A stretch of 64,000 bases of DNA from JBGTSJ01 sp041940305 (GCA_041940305.1 JBGTSJ010000001.1:496001-560000); one strand, 5' to 3'; positions 8,740 to 18,216 are shown, counted from the stretch's first letter. Notes: a model not told the origin generated them from the letters alone. Translations and numbers: made by a program.

Positions 8740-10158
8740 CTAGGGGTTGGTCGTCTGGTTGAGGATGGAGAACCGCTTCTGCAGGCGCGGGATCAGGAAG
8801 TGGCGGGGATTCACGGGCTCGGTGGTGATTTCGGCGAGCGTCCATTCGCTGTCGGCGAAGGCCAGCCTGGTGTCCGGGATTTCGTCGTGGTCCTCATCGC
8901 TGAAAACGAGGTCGATCTCGCCGTCGTTGTTGGTGTCGTATGAGATGCGGACGCGGGGATAGGCGCTGGCGACGAACTCGAAATCGAAGCCCGTCTCGTC
9001 GATGTAGGCCCCCATCAGCTCCAGTTGTTTGATGCTCTTGCCGCCGTAGCTGTCGCCGTCGAGGTCCAGCAGCACGCCGACCGGCGGCTCGCCGGGGCCC
9101 ATGCTGATGACCATGGTGTCGAAGTAGCCGTCCTGGTCGGCGTCCTGCAGTTCGTAATACATGCCGCCGGGGAGCGGGTTGGGAGCGGGGACGATCGGCT
9201 CATCGGGCCAGAGCGAGAGGAAGTCATCCACTTCCTCAAGGTGAATGTGGAATGAGAACTTGCCGCGGTCGACGCCGACCGTGGTGTCGATCGTCGGAAC
9301 GGCGTACGACACGGCTACGAGTTCACCTTCGTCGTTGACCAGCGGACCGCCGGAGTCGCCGGGGTTGAGGCCGCAGGTGGACAGGAATACGCGCTTCCGC
9401 TCGGGATCGTTCTTGAGCGACTGCTCGAAGTGGGCGCGGTCGCCGCTGGAGATGCTGAGCAGGTAGAGGATCTGGTCCATCTGGTCGTCCGGAAAGATGC
9501 CCACGCCAGCCAGTTCGCCGCTGCGGAGCGTCCAGAGCGTGCCGGCGGCCGGATGTCCGACGGCGACGACGTCCTCGCCGGGCATCGGCGTCTTCTCGGC
9601 GAATTTAATGACGGGCACCTGCTCCATGCCCGGAGGCATTTCGAGCAGCTTGAGCAGCGCCAGGTCGGCCCGGATGTCGCTCTTGTAGACCAACGCGGGA
9701 ATCGGCTGATCGATGACGTGCATCCAGCCGTCCTTGTCCAGCGTGCCGACGTTGATCTGGACGACCTGGCCGTTGAGATCACGGCTGTAGTCGGCGTCCT
9801 CCACGACGTGGCGGTTTGTGAGCAGCCATCCGTCCTCGCGGATGAAGAAGCCGGTCCCGTGGCCGTAGTAGGTCATGACGACAACGACGGCGGGAGCGAT
9901 TTCGGGGTAGACGAACTGCCCGAGTCCGCGGGTGTCCTCGTCCTGGTTTGCGGCCAGTTCGTCCTTGCCACGTCCCTGGCGGGCGACCTCGGTGCGGAGG
10001 AGCTGGTTGAAATCGGTGAAGGGTTTGGCGGCATCCGTAATGCGTTCGTCCGGGATGAGATCCTTGACCGCCGGAGCGGGCGCTTCGTCATCCGCCATTA
10101 GCGGAGCCAGGCAGGCCAGTGGGGCCGCGGCGGCCAGAAAGAGTTTCGTCAGTCTCAT
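8740..10158 (-). CDS. Secreted trypsin-like serine protease with C-terminal calcium-loop region
   Basis: The 472-residue protein starts with a signal peptide (LFLAAAAPLACLAPLMA). Residues about 85-295 form a trypsin-type (S1/S1C-like) protease with all three catalytic residues in good context: His117 (LLTNRHVVED), Asp165 (RADLALLK) and Ser269 (NPGDSGGPLV). There is no PDZ domain, unlike DegP. The C-terminal 140 residues contain several Asp-rich loops of calcium-binding type (DADQDGYFD at 339, DLDGDS at 365, DTNNDGEID at 408, DEDHDE at 421). A GGAG lies 9 bases before the ATG. It is the third of three consecutive minus-strand genes for secreted proteins, after a caspase-like protein and a PPC-like protein. 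Confidence 0.88.
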   Translation of the reverse strand: MRLTKLFLAAAAPLACLAPLMADDEAPAPAVKDLIPDERITDAAKPFTDFNQLLRTEVARQGRGKDELAANQDEDTRGLGQFVYPEIAPAVVVVMTYYGHGTGFFIREDGWLLTNRHVVEDADYSRDLNGQVVQINVGTLDKDGWMHVIDQPIPALVYKSDIRADLALLKLLEMPPGMEQVPVIKFAEKTPMPGEDVVAVGHPAAGTLWTLRSGELAGVGIFPDDQMDQILYLLSISSGDRAHFEQSLKNDPERKRVFLSTCGLNPGDSGGPLVNDEGELVAVSYAVPTIDTTVGVDRGKFSFHIHLEEVDDFLSLWPDEPIVPAPNPLPGGMYYELQDADQDGYFDTMVISMGPGEPPVGVLLDLDGDSYGGKSIKQLELMGAYIDETGFDFEFVASAYPRVRISYDTNNDGEIDLVFSDEDHDEIPDTRLAFADSEWTLAEITTEPVNPRHFLIPRLQKRFSILNQTTNP

Positions 10159-10381
10159 GGGATCCCGCTCCAGTCTGGGGTGGTGGTCGTCGTGCAGCTG
10201 AGCCGGGCTGCTGTGAATTTCTGCCCGTTAGACGGGAGACATACGGCAGGGTTAACGAGATAGCGGACGGTCCGGACGACTGCCGGCCGGTCCGTGTGAT
10301 GAGTCGCTCAGCAACCACTGTCGCCGAGAATACCGTGATGGCCGGCCGTTCGCCCATCACAATCCACGCTTACCGTGCGGC

Positions 10382-10792
10382 TCACTCCAATAGCGGTTTC
10401 AGGTAGTCGAGCAATGGCTGTCCGCTTCGTGAACCCGGGGGAAGTTGAAGAAACGCAATGCTCTTAATGTTATCGATTCGCAATTGCTGACCGGAGCGCG
10501 ACGCGAGTTTCTGCATCCGTTCAAGATCAGAGTAGACGAGGATCACCTGATTTGCATCGACTCGCACGCTTCTAATGCGCCATCGGGTAGCCAGAACCTC
10601 CAACTCCCGAATTGAGACCAGATTCTTGACTTCGGCCGGCAACGGGCCGAATTGACTCTGCAAGCTGCTCACTGAAGAGACGAGTCCCTTCTGACCTTGC
10701 ACGAGGGACAGTGTGCGATTCACCACCGTCCTGTCCACTTCGGACGGTGCGTACGAACTGGGGACGTACGCCTCAACGGGAAGATCGATTTC
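10382..10792 (-). other. TRCF (Mfd D7)-like segment at the end of the caspase-like gene
   Basis: This marks the part that encodes the Mfd-like tail. Mfd proteins carry here a leader of the type IDLPVDALIPEDYIPD, then helices, then RFGPLP followed by a short spacer and a leucine-rich helix. The segment here reads IDLPVEAYVPSSYAPS, later FGPLPAEVKNLVSIRELEVL. The pattern extends over the whole domain in the same order, ending at the stop codon. The helicase motifs of Mfd are absent from this gene. I read it as a fused or captured domain; the resemblance is by eye. Confidence 0.6.
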
Positions 10793-13039
10793 GACCTCGG
10801 CTGGCGCGACGTTCCAAGAAATGCGGCGGATGACGTAGCTTCCCGGCTCAGGAACTGCATCGGGATCGTCCGATCCGCGGGTGGCGGTGACGGTCGTGTC
10901 GATGAGCCGGGCGAGGGGGCTGGTCAGCTGGTCATCCGGACCGCGCGTCTTGGCCCCGATCAGCTGTTCCTGCTGCAGCTGCAGGAGCTCATCCAGGGCA
11001 TTTTGATCCTTCGCGCCCACGGCGATGACAATGACATCTTCCCAGCCGATCGTCTTGTCGTTGATCTTGAAGCCGATCTGCTTCTCGAGCGTGCCGCCGA
11101 CCGGGATCTGGTTGATGCGGGAATCGCTGCTGGTGCGCGGGAACCGCGGGTCGATCGAGTAGGCGTTGTCGATATAGAACACCACGATCGACACCGGCTC
11201 CGTCCCGTTGTTCGTGATCTTCAGTCGCAGTATCTGATCGACCTCGACGGTGGACGTCTCCAGACCTTCCGGCACAAACGGCTCGCCGTCCCGCAGCACC
11301 TCAATGGCGACGTTCACGCTGGGATCGGCGGACGCGGACGATTCCTCGGCGAGCTTGCGGAGGTTCTCGGCGCGGGCGATGCGCTCCAGGTCGTTCGTGA
11401 GGATGTCGGCCAGGTCTGCATCGAGGGGGTATGGATCACCGAACGCTTCACCCCGGCGACGTGCCAGGTCGAACGCGTCCACATCGGCGAAGTCAAACTT
11501 CGGGCTATCGGTGCGCTGCAGAAACGCGCCCTCCGGGGTGATGACGACGGTCCAGTCGGACTTCTCGCCGGCGCGGGCCAGGCGGAACAAGGCGCCGTCC
11601 GCATCGGCACTGGCGGCCAACTGGTCACGTGCGTCGAGCAGCGCCTGCTCGGCGGCGGCCGCATCTTCGAACTCTCCGTCCAGTTCGAATGAGACGCTCA
11701 GCTGCAGCGAACCGAGGTCACGATACACCACCTCGCAGCGTCCCAGGTCCGGGAGATCATCGACAGTCGGAGTGGCCCCCCAGGCGGTGGGCTGCACAAA
11801 CGATGAGAGCGGAAACACATTCGTGACCTGCACGTACCCCGCGACCGCATTCGCATTGTCTTCGCCGGCCGGGGGATATACGGCCAGGACACTGCCGGGC
11901 GTGACGCCATGCAGGGCGCCGCCGGTGACCGTGATGCCGACGTCGGAGTTCCGGAGCGTCAACTGCGATCGCCCCGGCCATTCCTCAAGACCGAGGACAG
12001 TACGGTCGAGCGCCGTCCCTTCGATGCCCGGCGTGCAGCGGCTGATCCATTTGTTCTGCTCGAACCGCCACAGGATCCGCTGGGCCAGTTCGCGATAGGT
12101 GATCTTGTGTCCGCACTGCGAGAGCACATCGTACACCGTGTACGACAGCCGGCCGAAGTGCGGGCTCGTCTTCGTGGGACGGGACTCGATCGCCTCCTGG
12201 TGCGACTGCACGGCGTAGAGCGCCACCAGTCCGCTGCTGCCACCGGCGGCCTGCGCCGCATCGAGCCAGTCGGCCTCGCTCTCGCCGTTGCCGGCATCGG
12301 CGGTCTGCTGTGCGGTTTCCAGAGCATCCTCAGGAACGCCGAGTTCGCTCGGATCCACGTCGCGGGAGCGTTCTTCGTAATCCTCGTCGTCCTCTTCCGC
12401 GCCTCCACGGGTCACTGTTCCGGAGTGGCAGGAGTCGGCGATCGCGAAGACGAACGCACCTTTCCCGACAATGTCGCTGATCCAGCCGCGAATCTGATCG
12501 TCGGTGATGGCGTGGTCGATAGCCTGAATCCGCTTGTTCCACGTGCCGATGTTGCAGGGCAGGAAAAGCTCGTCGAGGCCGTCCGGCTCGGGGTCGATGC
12601 TCGAATCCTTGTCCAGATCCGGCTGGCGGCAGCCGTGGCCCGACATGAGGACGAAGATCGTATCGCCCGGCTGTGCTTCCTCGGCCAGCCGCTCATACGC
12701 CGCGGCGATGTTAACGTCCGTCGGGAGCTCGCAGGCGACCGAATCCTGCAGATCCTGCGCGGCGAGAGCCTTGTCGATATCTTCCTGCGTCGCCAGCACG
12801 GTGACGTCTTCCGCATGGAAGCCGAACTGCTCGATGAGCAGCTTGCGGAGCAGGACGACGTCGTTGGCCGGCCCGCGCAGATCGCGACGCGACGGCAGGT
12901 TGTCATACTGCGTGCAGCCGATCAGCAGTGCATACTGGCGGCCGGCGGCTTCGGGCTTTGGAGCATCTGCGGCGCAGAGCACTCCGGCACTGAGTGCCGC
13001 GGTGATGATGGCCGTGCTGAAAGTTCGAACGAGACTCAT
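10382..13039 (-). CDS. Secreted caspase-fold (C14) protease with DUF4384-like domain and Mfd TRCF-like C-terminus
   Basis: The ATG at 13039 was chosen because GGAG lies 9 bases upstream and a signal peptide follows (STAIITAALSAGVLCAA). Residues about 35-330 are a caspase-like domain: YALLIGCTQYD at the start, the catalytic His135 in FVLMSGHGC and the catalytic Cys204 in FAIADSCHSG. A middle part (about 350-570) is not recognised. Residues about 580-730 resemble DUF4384 (DQILRLKITNNGTEPV, then VFYIDN). The last 136 residues (10382-10792) resemble the complete TRCF/D7 domain of transcription-repair coupling factor Mfd: EIDLPVEAYVPSSY, then QFGPLPAEVKNL. The first 120 bases counted from 10441 are only about 47-48 percent GC, much lower than the rest of the gene. 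A caspase with a TRCF tail is unexpected. The gene follows the PPC-like gene by 81 bases. Confidence 0.8.
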   Translation of the reverse strand: MSLVRTFSTAIITAALSAGVLCAADAPKPEAAGRQYALLIGCTQYDNLPSRRDLRGPANDVVLLRKLLIEQFGFHAEDVTVLATQEDIDKALAAQDLQDSVACELPTDVNIAAAYERLAEEAQPGDTIFVLMSGHGCRQPDLDKDSSIDPEPDGLDELFLPCNIGTWNKRIQAIDHAITDDQIRGWISDIVGKGAFVFAIADSCHSGTVTRGGAEEDDEDYEERSRDVDPSELGVPEDALETAQQTADAGNGESEADWLDAAQAAGGSSGLVALYAVQSHQEAIESRPTKTSPHFGRLSYTVYDVLSQCGHKITYRELAQRILWRFEQNKWISRCTPGIEGTALDRTVLGLEEWPGRSQLTLRNSDVGITVTGGALHGVTPGSVLAVYPPAGEDNANAVAGYVQVTNVFPLSSFVQPTAWGATPTVDDLPDLGRCEVVYRDLGSLQLSVSFELDGEFEDAAAAEQALLDARDQLAASADADGALFRLARAGEKSDWTVVITPEGAFLQRTDSPKFDFADVDAFDLARRRGEAFGDPYPLDADLADILTNDLERIARAENLRKLAEESSASADPSVNVAIEVLRDGEPFVPEGLETSTVEVDQILRLKITNNGTEPVSIVVFYIDNAYSIDPRFPRTSSDSRINQIPVGGTLEKQIGFKINDKTIGWEDVIVIAVGAKDQNALDELLQLQQEQLIGAKTRGPDDQLTSPLARLIDTTVTATRGSDDPDAVPEPGSYVIRRISWNVAPAEVEIDLPVEAYVPSSYAPSEVDRTVVNRTLSLVQGQKGLVSSVSSLQSQFGPLPAEVKNLVSIRELEVLATRWRIRSVRVDANQVILVYSDLERMQKLASRSGQQLRIDNIKSIAFLQLPPGSRSGQPLLDYLKPLLE

Positions 13040-13120
13040 GGCTATGGCTCCGCATAAATGGAGCAGGTGCAGCCGGGTCTCTCGCACGCGACCGGGATGC
13101 ACCCGCATCGGGGGTTGTCC

Positions 13121-13900
13121 TTACCAGTTTGCCAGCACGTAGAAACGCTCCCACACGGTTCCGACGTTCTTCACCTTGATGGTAAAGGGGCCTTCGAACC
13201 GGGTGGTCCAGTTGACCACGCAGACGCTCGACAGGTCGGTGTCCGACCCGATCTGGTTGCCGGTGTTGCCGTCGTAGACCCACAGGTCGAGGTCTCCGTC
13301 GCCATCGCCGATCACCAGGATCTGGGCCGGCTTGCGACCTTCAAACACGACGTTGTCCAGCGTGAGCTCGTCACCCGGATCGAGGCGGTCGTGGCGGGTA
13401 TTGATGACTTTGAAGATCACCCCTTCCAGTTCGATCGACTCCAGGTCCTTCCCTTGACGGAAGACGAGACCGCGTGAGTTTGACTCGATGGTTTCGATCA
13501 TCGCTTCGACTGCGGCCGTCAGCGCCTCGTCCCCTTCCGCGAGTTCGCGGGCTCGGGTGATGAGGGCGTCCATGTCGAGCGGCGGGAGTCCGCCTTCCGC
13601 TTCCTCGCCGGTCGTCGCGGCGGCGACGTCATCGGCGGTGCGACGGCTGTCCTGCAGATCGGCGACGATCTCGGCTGCCGCCAGCAGCAGCAGCGGTGAT
13701 TCGCGGTTCTCACCTTCAATGGCAAGCTGAGCCGCAGTCACGGCCAGCGAGAGATCCGTGCCGGCCTTCGATTCGTCCTGGCTCGCCGCGGCATTGTCCC
13801 CGTCTTTCTGTGGGTCGGCCGAAACGCCGACGGCCGTCAAACAGGCTGCGGCGACCGCCGTCGCGGCGATGCGGGTCCAACTGGTCTTCACAGACATCAT
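13121..13900 (-). CDS. Secreted protein with C-terminal PPC-like beta domain
   Basis: The 259-residue protein has a signal peptide (IAATAVAAACLTAVGVSA). Residues about 45-150 are an acidic, helical region. Residues about 180-259 look like a bacterial pre-peptidase C-terminal (PPC) domain: GDGDGDLDLWVYDGNTGN, then GPFTIKVKNVG, ending FYVLANW. PPC domains are usually found on secreted proteases, but this protein has no protease domain of its own. It directly precedes the caspase-like gene (81 bases), so it may act with that protein. GGAG lies 9 bases before the ATG. Confidence 0.65.
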   Translation of the reverse strand: MMSVKTSWTRIAATAVAAACLTAVGVSADPQKDGDNAAASQDESKAGTDLSLAVTAAQLAIEGENRESPLLLLAAAEIVADLQDSRRTADDVAAATTGEEAEGGLPPLDMDALITRARELAEGDEALTAAVEAMIETIESNSRGLVFRQGKDLESIELEGVIFKVINTRHDRLDPGDELTLDNVVFEGRKPAQILVIGDGDGDLDLWVYDGNTGNQIGSDTDLSSVCVVNWTTRFEGPFTIKVKNVGTVWERFYVLANW

Positions 13901-14255
13901 TTCGCGTTCTCCAGGACGAGTGAAGTGGGGACGACGTGTAGGCTCCGAAGACGCATCCTAATGCGGTCCGGCAGCCAGTTCACGCCAACAGGCACACCGC
14001 TGCGCGCCTCTTGACTATTGGGGAAGCGCCACAGGAGGGAGAGTTAAGAAGATTCTGCGGAATTCTCCGGCGCGAGATGAAGTCGACCGGGCGGGCGCAG
14101 TGTTCGACTTGCTCGGCTTCGCACCGATGACGGCCGGATCGCGGCGAACACCCCATGCATGGCCCGAAATCGCAGTCATTCTGATTGCGTTAGCGATCAG
14201 CGACCGATAAGATATTGTTGATGAAAAGCTCGCCCATTCTGGAGGAGCGGTGACG
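13901..14255. other. Divergent intergenic region
   Basis: About 355 bases between the PPC-like gene (minus) and the DUF1501 gene (plus). A candidate plus-strand promoter lies at 14185-14213. No convincing promoter for the minus-strand gene and no hairpin was seen. Confidence 0.4.
14185..14213 (+). promoter_or_regulatory. Candidate sigma-70-type promoter for the DUF1501 gene
   Basis: TTGCGT (14185-14190), a 17-base spacer and TAAGAT (14208-14213). It lies 43 bases before the chosen ATG. Motif match only. Confidence 0.35.
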
Positions 14256-15755
14256 ATGCTGCGCGTACTGGGATCCCCTCGACGGCTATGTGATGGAATG
14301 TCGCGGCGCGACCTGTTGCAGGTCGGCAGTGCGGCGTTTGGCGGGATCGGTCTGAGCCAGCTGCTGGCGGCCCAGGCAAGTGCGAGTTCCTCCGCCGCGA
14401 TGAGCGACAGCTTCGGCCGCGCGAAGCATTGCATCGTGCTGTTTCTGTACGGCTCCCACAGCCAGCTCGAAACCTTCGACATGAAGCCGGAGGCCCCGGA
14501 GCAGATCCGGGGGACGATGCGGCCGATTGCATCCTCCCTGCCCGGCCTCGATGTCTGCGAGTATCTGCCGCACACCGCGCAGATCATGGACCGGACGACG
14601 GTGATCCGGTCGGTCACGCATCCGTATCCGATCCACGGCGTGGCCTACGCGATGACGGGCATTCCGATCATCGACGTGGCGATGGAACTCAACCCCCGCG
14701 ATCCGGGCCACCACCCGTACTTCGGGTCCTGTGTCGAGTACATCGAGCGGCAGCGCCGCGGCGGCAAGGCGGACGCGTTCGTGCAGAACGTGGCGTTGCC
14801 GTTCCCCTTCAGCAGCAAGCGGTCCGATCAGCCGTTCCGCGCCGGCCCCTATGCCTCGTACCTGGGCGGAGCGTATCACCCGCTGTGGACCGAGTTCGTG
14901 GGCGAGGGAACCACGATCGTTCACAAGGAACGGCCGGGCTTCAGTTATGACGGACCGGAGCCGTATATCTCCTGCTCGCGCGACAGCCACTTCCGTCTGG
15001 CGGCGGTGGACAACGGCGGGGGCGTGGCGCTCGACCGGCTGGATCGCCGCAAGAGCCTGCTGGAACAGTTCGAGGACTCGCGGCGGCATCTCGACCAGTC
15101 CGCGATCGGCTCGTCCCTGTCCAAATTCCAGGAGATGGCGTACGGGCTGATCGGCACTCCCGAGGTCGGGCAGGCGCTGGATGTACGTCAGGAAGCCGAT
15201 GCCGTTCGCGACATGTACGGCATGACGCTATTCGGCCAGTCGTGCCTGGCGGCGCGGCGGCTGATCGAGTCCGGCACCAAGCTCGTCTCCGTGTTCTGGG
15301 ACGAGTACGGCCTCGCAGGCGATGCGTGGGACACCCACTTCGAACACTTCCCCCGCATGATCAATCAGCTCATGCCGGGACTCGACATGGCGCTGTACGG
15401 TCTGATCCTCGATCTCGAACAGCGCGGGCTGCTGGATGAGACGCTGGTCGTGCTGGTCAGCGAGCACGGACGAACGCCGCGGATCAACAGTGCCAGCGGC
15501 GGCGGACGCGATCACTGGTCGTCGGCCTATTCGGTGATGATGGCGGGGGGCGGCATCAAGCAGGGGAATGTGATCGGTGCGACCGATTCCATCGCCGGCG
15601 AAGTCGTCGATCGCCCCGTCTCGCCGAAGGCCCTGCTGGCGACGATGTACCACCTGCTCGGCATCGATCCCCACACGATGCTCAAAGACCACAGCGGACG
15701 CGAACTGCCGCTCGTTCCCGAAGCCACCGAAGTCATCGCCGAGGCGCTGGCTTAA
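14256..15755 (+). CDS. DUF1501 family protein (alkaline-phosphatase/sulfatase fold)
   Basis: I chose the ATG at 14256 rather than the in-frame GTG at 14250 because GGAGGAG (14241-14247) is correctly spaced only for the ATG. The roughly 499-residue protein begins with a possible twin-arginine signal (SRRDLLQVGSAAFGG). The rest matches DUF1501: HCIVLFLYGSHSQLETFDMKP near the start, DTHFEHFPRM, SEHGRTPRIN and GGRDHW towards the end, and HLLGIDP. The fold belongs to the alkaline-phosphatase superfamily and is predicted periplasmic. Family function is unknown; in planctomycetes it is usually paired with a DUF1549/DUF1553 protein, but no partner is next to this copy. Confidence 0.88.
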   Translation: MLRVLGSPRRLCDGMSRRDLLQVGSAAFGGIGLSQLLAAQASASSSAAMSDSFGRAKHCIVLFLYGSHSQLETFDMKPEAPEQIRGTMRPIASSLPGLDVCEYLPHTAQIMDRTTVIRSVTHPYPIHGVAYAMTGIPIIDVAMELNPRDPGHHPYFGSCVEYIERQRRGGKADAFVQNVALPFPFSSKRSDQPFRAGPYASYLGGAYHPLWTEFVGEGTTIVHKERPGFSYDGPEPYISCSRDSHFRLAAVDNGGGVALDRLDRRKSLLEQFEDSRRHLDQSAIGSSLSKFQEMAYGLIGTPEVGQALDVRQEADAVRDMYGMTLFGQSCLAARRLIESGTKLVSVFWDEYGLAGDAWDTHFEHFPRMINQLMPGLDMALYGLILDLEQRGLLDETLVVLVSEHGRTPRINSASGGGRDHWSSAYSVMMAGGGIKQGNVIGATDSIAGEVVDRPVSPKALLATMYHLLGIDPHTMLKDHSGRELPLVPEATEVIAEALA

Positions 15756-15873
15756 GAATGACGTCTGAAGATGCCGCAGGCCGAACGCGGCGTCTCTCTG
15801 CCCTCAGCGACTTCCGTTGCTAACCGGGGCGCTCGGGTCACTCGGCCGTATTGATCTGCAACGCCGGATTCTG

Positions 15874-18216
15874 TCATTCCGCGGCGAGAGCCGTCTCTGC
15901 GACCGGTTCCGCGGATGCTGCCGCCGGGGCGCCGCGGCCGCCGGCCCGGTAGTATGCGTCGTAGTCGGCGGAGCGGTAATCGTCCAGAGCGGGATCGACG
16001 TCGTTCGCCACCACTCCGATGATCGTGGCGCCGTGCGCGTCGAGGGCGGTCAGCGTTCGCTTCAGGGCGCCCCGCTTGTTCTTCTGCATGCGAACAACCA
16101 GCAGCATGCCGTCGGTCTCCGGCGCGATAACGGCTGGATCGCTGACGGCGAGGATCGGCGGCGTATCGACGATGACGAAGTCGAACTCGTCGCGGGCTCC
16201 GTGCAGGATGCCGCGGAGGTCGGAGGCGATCAGGAGCTCGGCGGGATTGTCGGGGCATTCGCCGGCCGTCATCAGGCTGAGGCCGTCGATCTGCGTGGGG
16301 CGGAGGGCGTTGGGCCACTGGAGTTCGCGGCGGAGGACGTCGGCGAGGCCGATCTCCTGTGGGACGCGGAAGAGCGAATGCACAGTGGGTCGCCGCAGGT
16401 CGGCATCGACCAGCAGCACGCGCTTGCCGGACTGCGCCAATGCCAGGGCCAAATTGGCGGCGGAGACGCTCTTGCCGTCGCCGGGCTCCGGACTGCTGAC
16501 CTGGATCACGCGTCCTCCCTCGCCGGTGTGCGAGTGCAGCAGCGAGGCCCGCACGGTGCGGAAGGCCTCGGCCTCCCGGGACGCCGGGCGATGGAAGTAG
16601 CAGAGTCGCCCGTCGAAGCCTGAGCGGACGGCGGCGTGCGCGAATCCCGGCACTTCCCCGAGCACGGTAGCGTCGACCACTTCACGCAGCTCATCCACCG
16701 AGCGGATTCGCGTGTCGCTCCACTCACGGAAGTAGGAGAGCGCGAAGACGGCCGCGATCCCCAGGACGCCGAAGGCGCCGACGATCTTCATCATTCGCTT
16801 CATCGACTGCTCGACCCGCACCTGGGCGATCTGCTCGACGCGATAGCCCTCCTGCTCCTTGCGGACCCCGAACGTTTCCAGCTCGGTGGTGACGGTCTTC
16901 CACTGGTCCTTCTTGCGGGCGATCTCGTCCTTGCGCCGCTGGTCTTCGACTTCGAACAGCGCGGCCCGCTTGGCCTCGTCCTCGGCGTCGGCCAGGTCCG
17001 CCTTCAGTCGCTCGTCCAGGTCCTGCAGGTGCACCAGGTCCTGCTGCAGAATCCGCTTGTAAGCGGCGACGAGGTCGCGGCGCTGCGACTTGCGCTCGGA
17101 CGGAACTGCCGAGTCGGCTTCGACGATCGCGGGGGGCGTGAACGACTTCTGGTCGTAGAACTGCATCAGCGTGTCGATCTGATGCCGCAGCTTGCGGACG
17201 TTGACGTGGTCTTCCCCCAACTGGACGCGGAGCCGGTCGAGCAACAGATGCAGTTCGAGGTAGCGGCGGTCGAGATCGGCCTGGACGGCGGGTTCGGTCA
17301 GGAGGTTGCCGCCCCCTCCGCCCCCCTGCTCGCCGGTCGAACTGGGAGCGGCCGTCAGCCAGTAGGTGATGAAGAACTCCAGCGCCTCCTGCGACTCGCC
17401 GCTTTCGGCGAGCTGCTCGAGCGTGGCGATGCGTGAGCTGATCTCGGACTGGCGCAGCATGTTCTTGCCGATGTCCTCGCGGACCTTCTCGACACGGGCC
17501 TGATACGGGTTCTTGCCGGGGATGACGTTGCCGTTGACCGACACCGTGGGAGGCGTCGCCAGGTAGTAGGGCGCATCGTCGCGGAACAGATGGTAGGCGG
17601 ACTGGAGGCTTTCAATGTCCGACTCCAGTTCCGCCTGCCGCGCCTGCAGCGAATCGTAGAGGCCGCTGGAGTTCTGCTGTCGCTGCACGTCGAGATAGTC
17701 GCGGTAGGCGTTGACGACGGCATCCACGACGGTGCGGGCCACGTGCTTGTCGGGATGGATGTAGGCGATGTCGATGATGTTGACGAACGAGGTGTCCTGT
17801 CCGGCCGAGCGCTTGGCGGTGAGCGAATCAAGAATGTCGAGCACCGGGTCGCCGGCGCCGGCGAACTCCGGCAGGTCCTTGAGCCCGTGATCGCTGACGG
17901 CGCGGCCCACGATGGCGTCGCTCATGATCAGGTGCACGTGCTCGGTCCGCTCGCCGGAGAAGTTCGGCGTGCGGTCGTCCGTGGGGATGGCGGACTTCTG
18001 CGCGACTTCGACGCGAGTCATCGCCTGGTACGTCGGGCCGAGATAGAGGTAGGCGGCGATCCCGGCGCCGATTCCGAGCGCGAGCCCGACGACGAGCGGT
18101 TTCCAGATCGAGAGCGTGAACTTGACGATGTCGATCGTCTTGCCGCCGCCGTTGGGGCTGAGAATGCCGAGCGGTGCGAACTCCACGTTCTGCGGCTGAT
18201 GGTCGGACTGGGCCAC
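15874..18216 (-). CDS. Polysaccharide biosynthesis tyrosine autokinase (Wzc/BY-kinase type)
   Basis: The protein has the chain-length regulator layout: a first membrane helix (about 41-60), a long periplasmic coiled-coil part, a second helix (about 476-495) and a cytoplasmic tyrosine kinase. The kinase shows Walker A (SSPEPGDGKS, about 574-583), Walker A' (LLVDADLRRP) and Walker B (FVIVDTPPIL). A tyrosine cluster near the C-terminus (DYRSADYDAYYRA) is the expected autophosphorylation site. It controls chain length and export of a polysaccharide at the inner membrane. The longest frame starts with TTG at 18327; the GTG at 18216 with AAAGG upstream gives a better N-terminus, but the choice is open. 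It is the last gene of the minus-strand polysaccharide cluster. Confidence 0.9.
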   Translation of the reverse strand: MAQSDHQPQNVEFAPLGILSPNGGGKTIDIVKFTLSIWKPLVVGLALGIGAGIAAYLYLGPTYQAMTRVEVAQKSAIPTDDRTPNFSGERTEHVHLIMSDAIVGRAVSDHGLKDLPEFAGAGDPVLDILDSLTAKRSAGQDTSFVNIIDIAYIHPDKHVARTVVDAVVNAYRDYLDVQRQQNSSGLYDSLQARQAELESDIESLQSAYHLFRDDAPYYLATPPTVSVNGNVIPGKNPYQARVEKVREDIGKNMLRQSEISSRIATLEQLAESGESQEALEFFITYWLTAAPSSTGEQGGGGGGNLLTEPAVQADLDRRYLELHLLLDRLRVQLGEDHVNVRKLRHQIDTLMQFYDQKSFTPPAIVEADSAVPSERKSQRRDLVAAYKRILQQDLVHLQDLDERLKADLADAEDEAKRAALFEVEDQRRKDEIARKKDQWKTVTTELETFGVRKEQEGYRVEQIAQVRVEQSMKRMMKIVGAFGVLGIAAVFALSYFREWSDTRIRSVDELREVVDATVLGEVPGFAHAAVRSGFDGRLCYFHRPASREAEAFRTVRASLLHSHTGEGGRVIQVSSPEPGDGKSVSAANLALALAQSGKRVLLVDADLRRPTVHSLFRVPQEIGLADVLRRELQWPNALRPTQIDGLSLMTAGECPDNPAELLIASDLRGILHGARDEFDFVIVDTPPILAVSDPAVIAPETDGMLLVVRMQKNKRGALKRTLTALDAHGATIIGVVANDVDPALDDYRSADYDAYYRAGGRGAPAAASAEPVAETALAAE

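Noticed and set aside
8740..10158. DegP/HtrA assignment for the secreted protease
   Set aside because: The triad fits S1-type proteases, but no PDZ domain follows and the C-terminus has Asp-rich loops instead.
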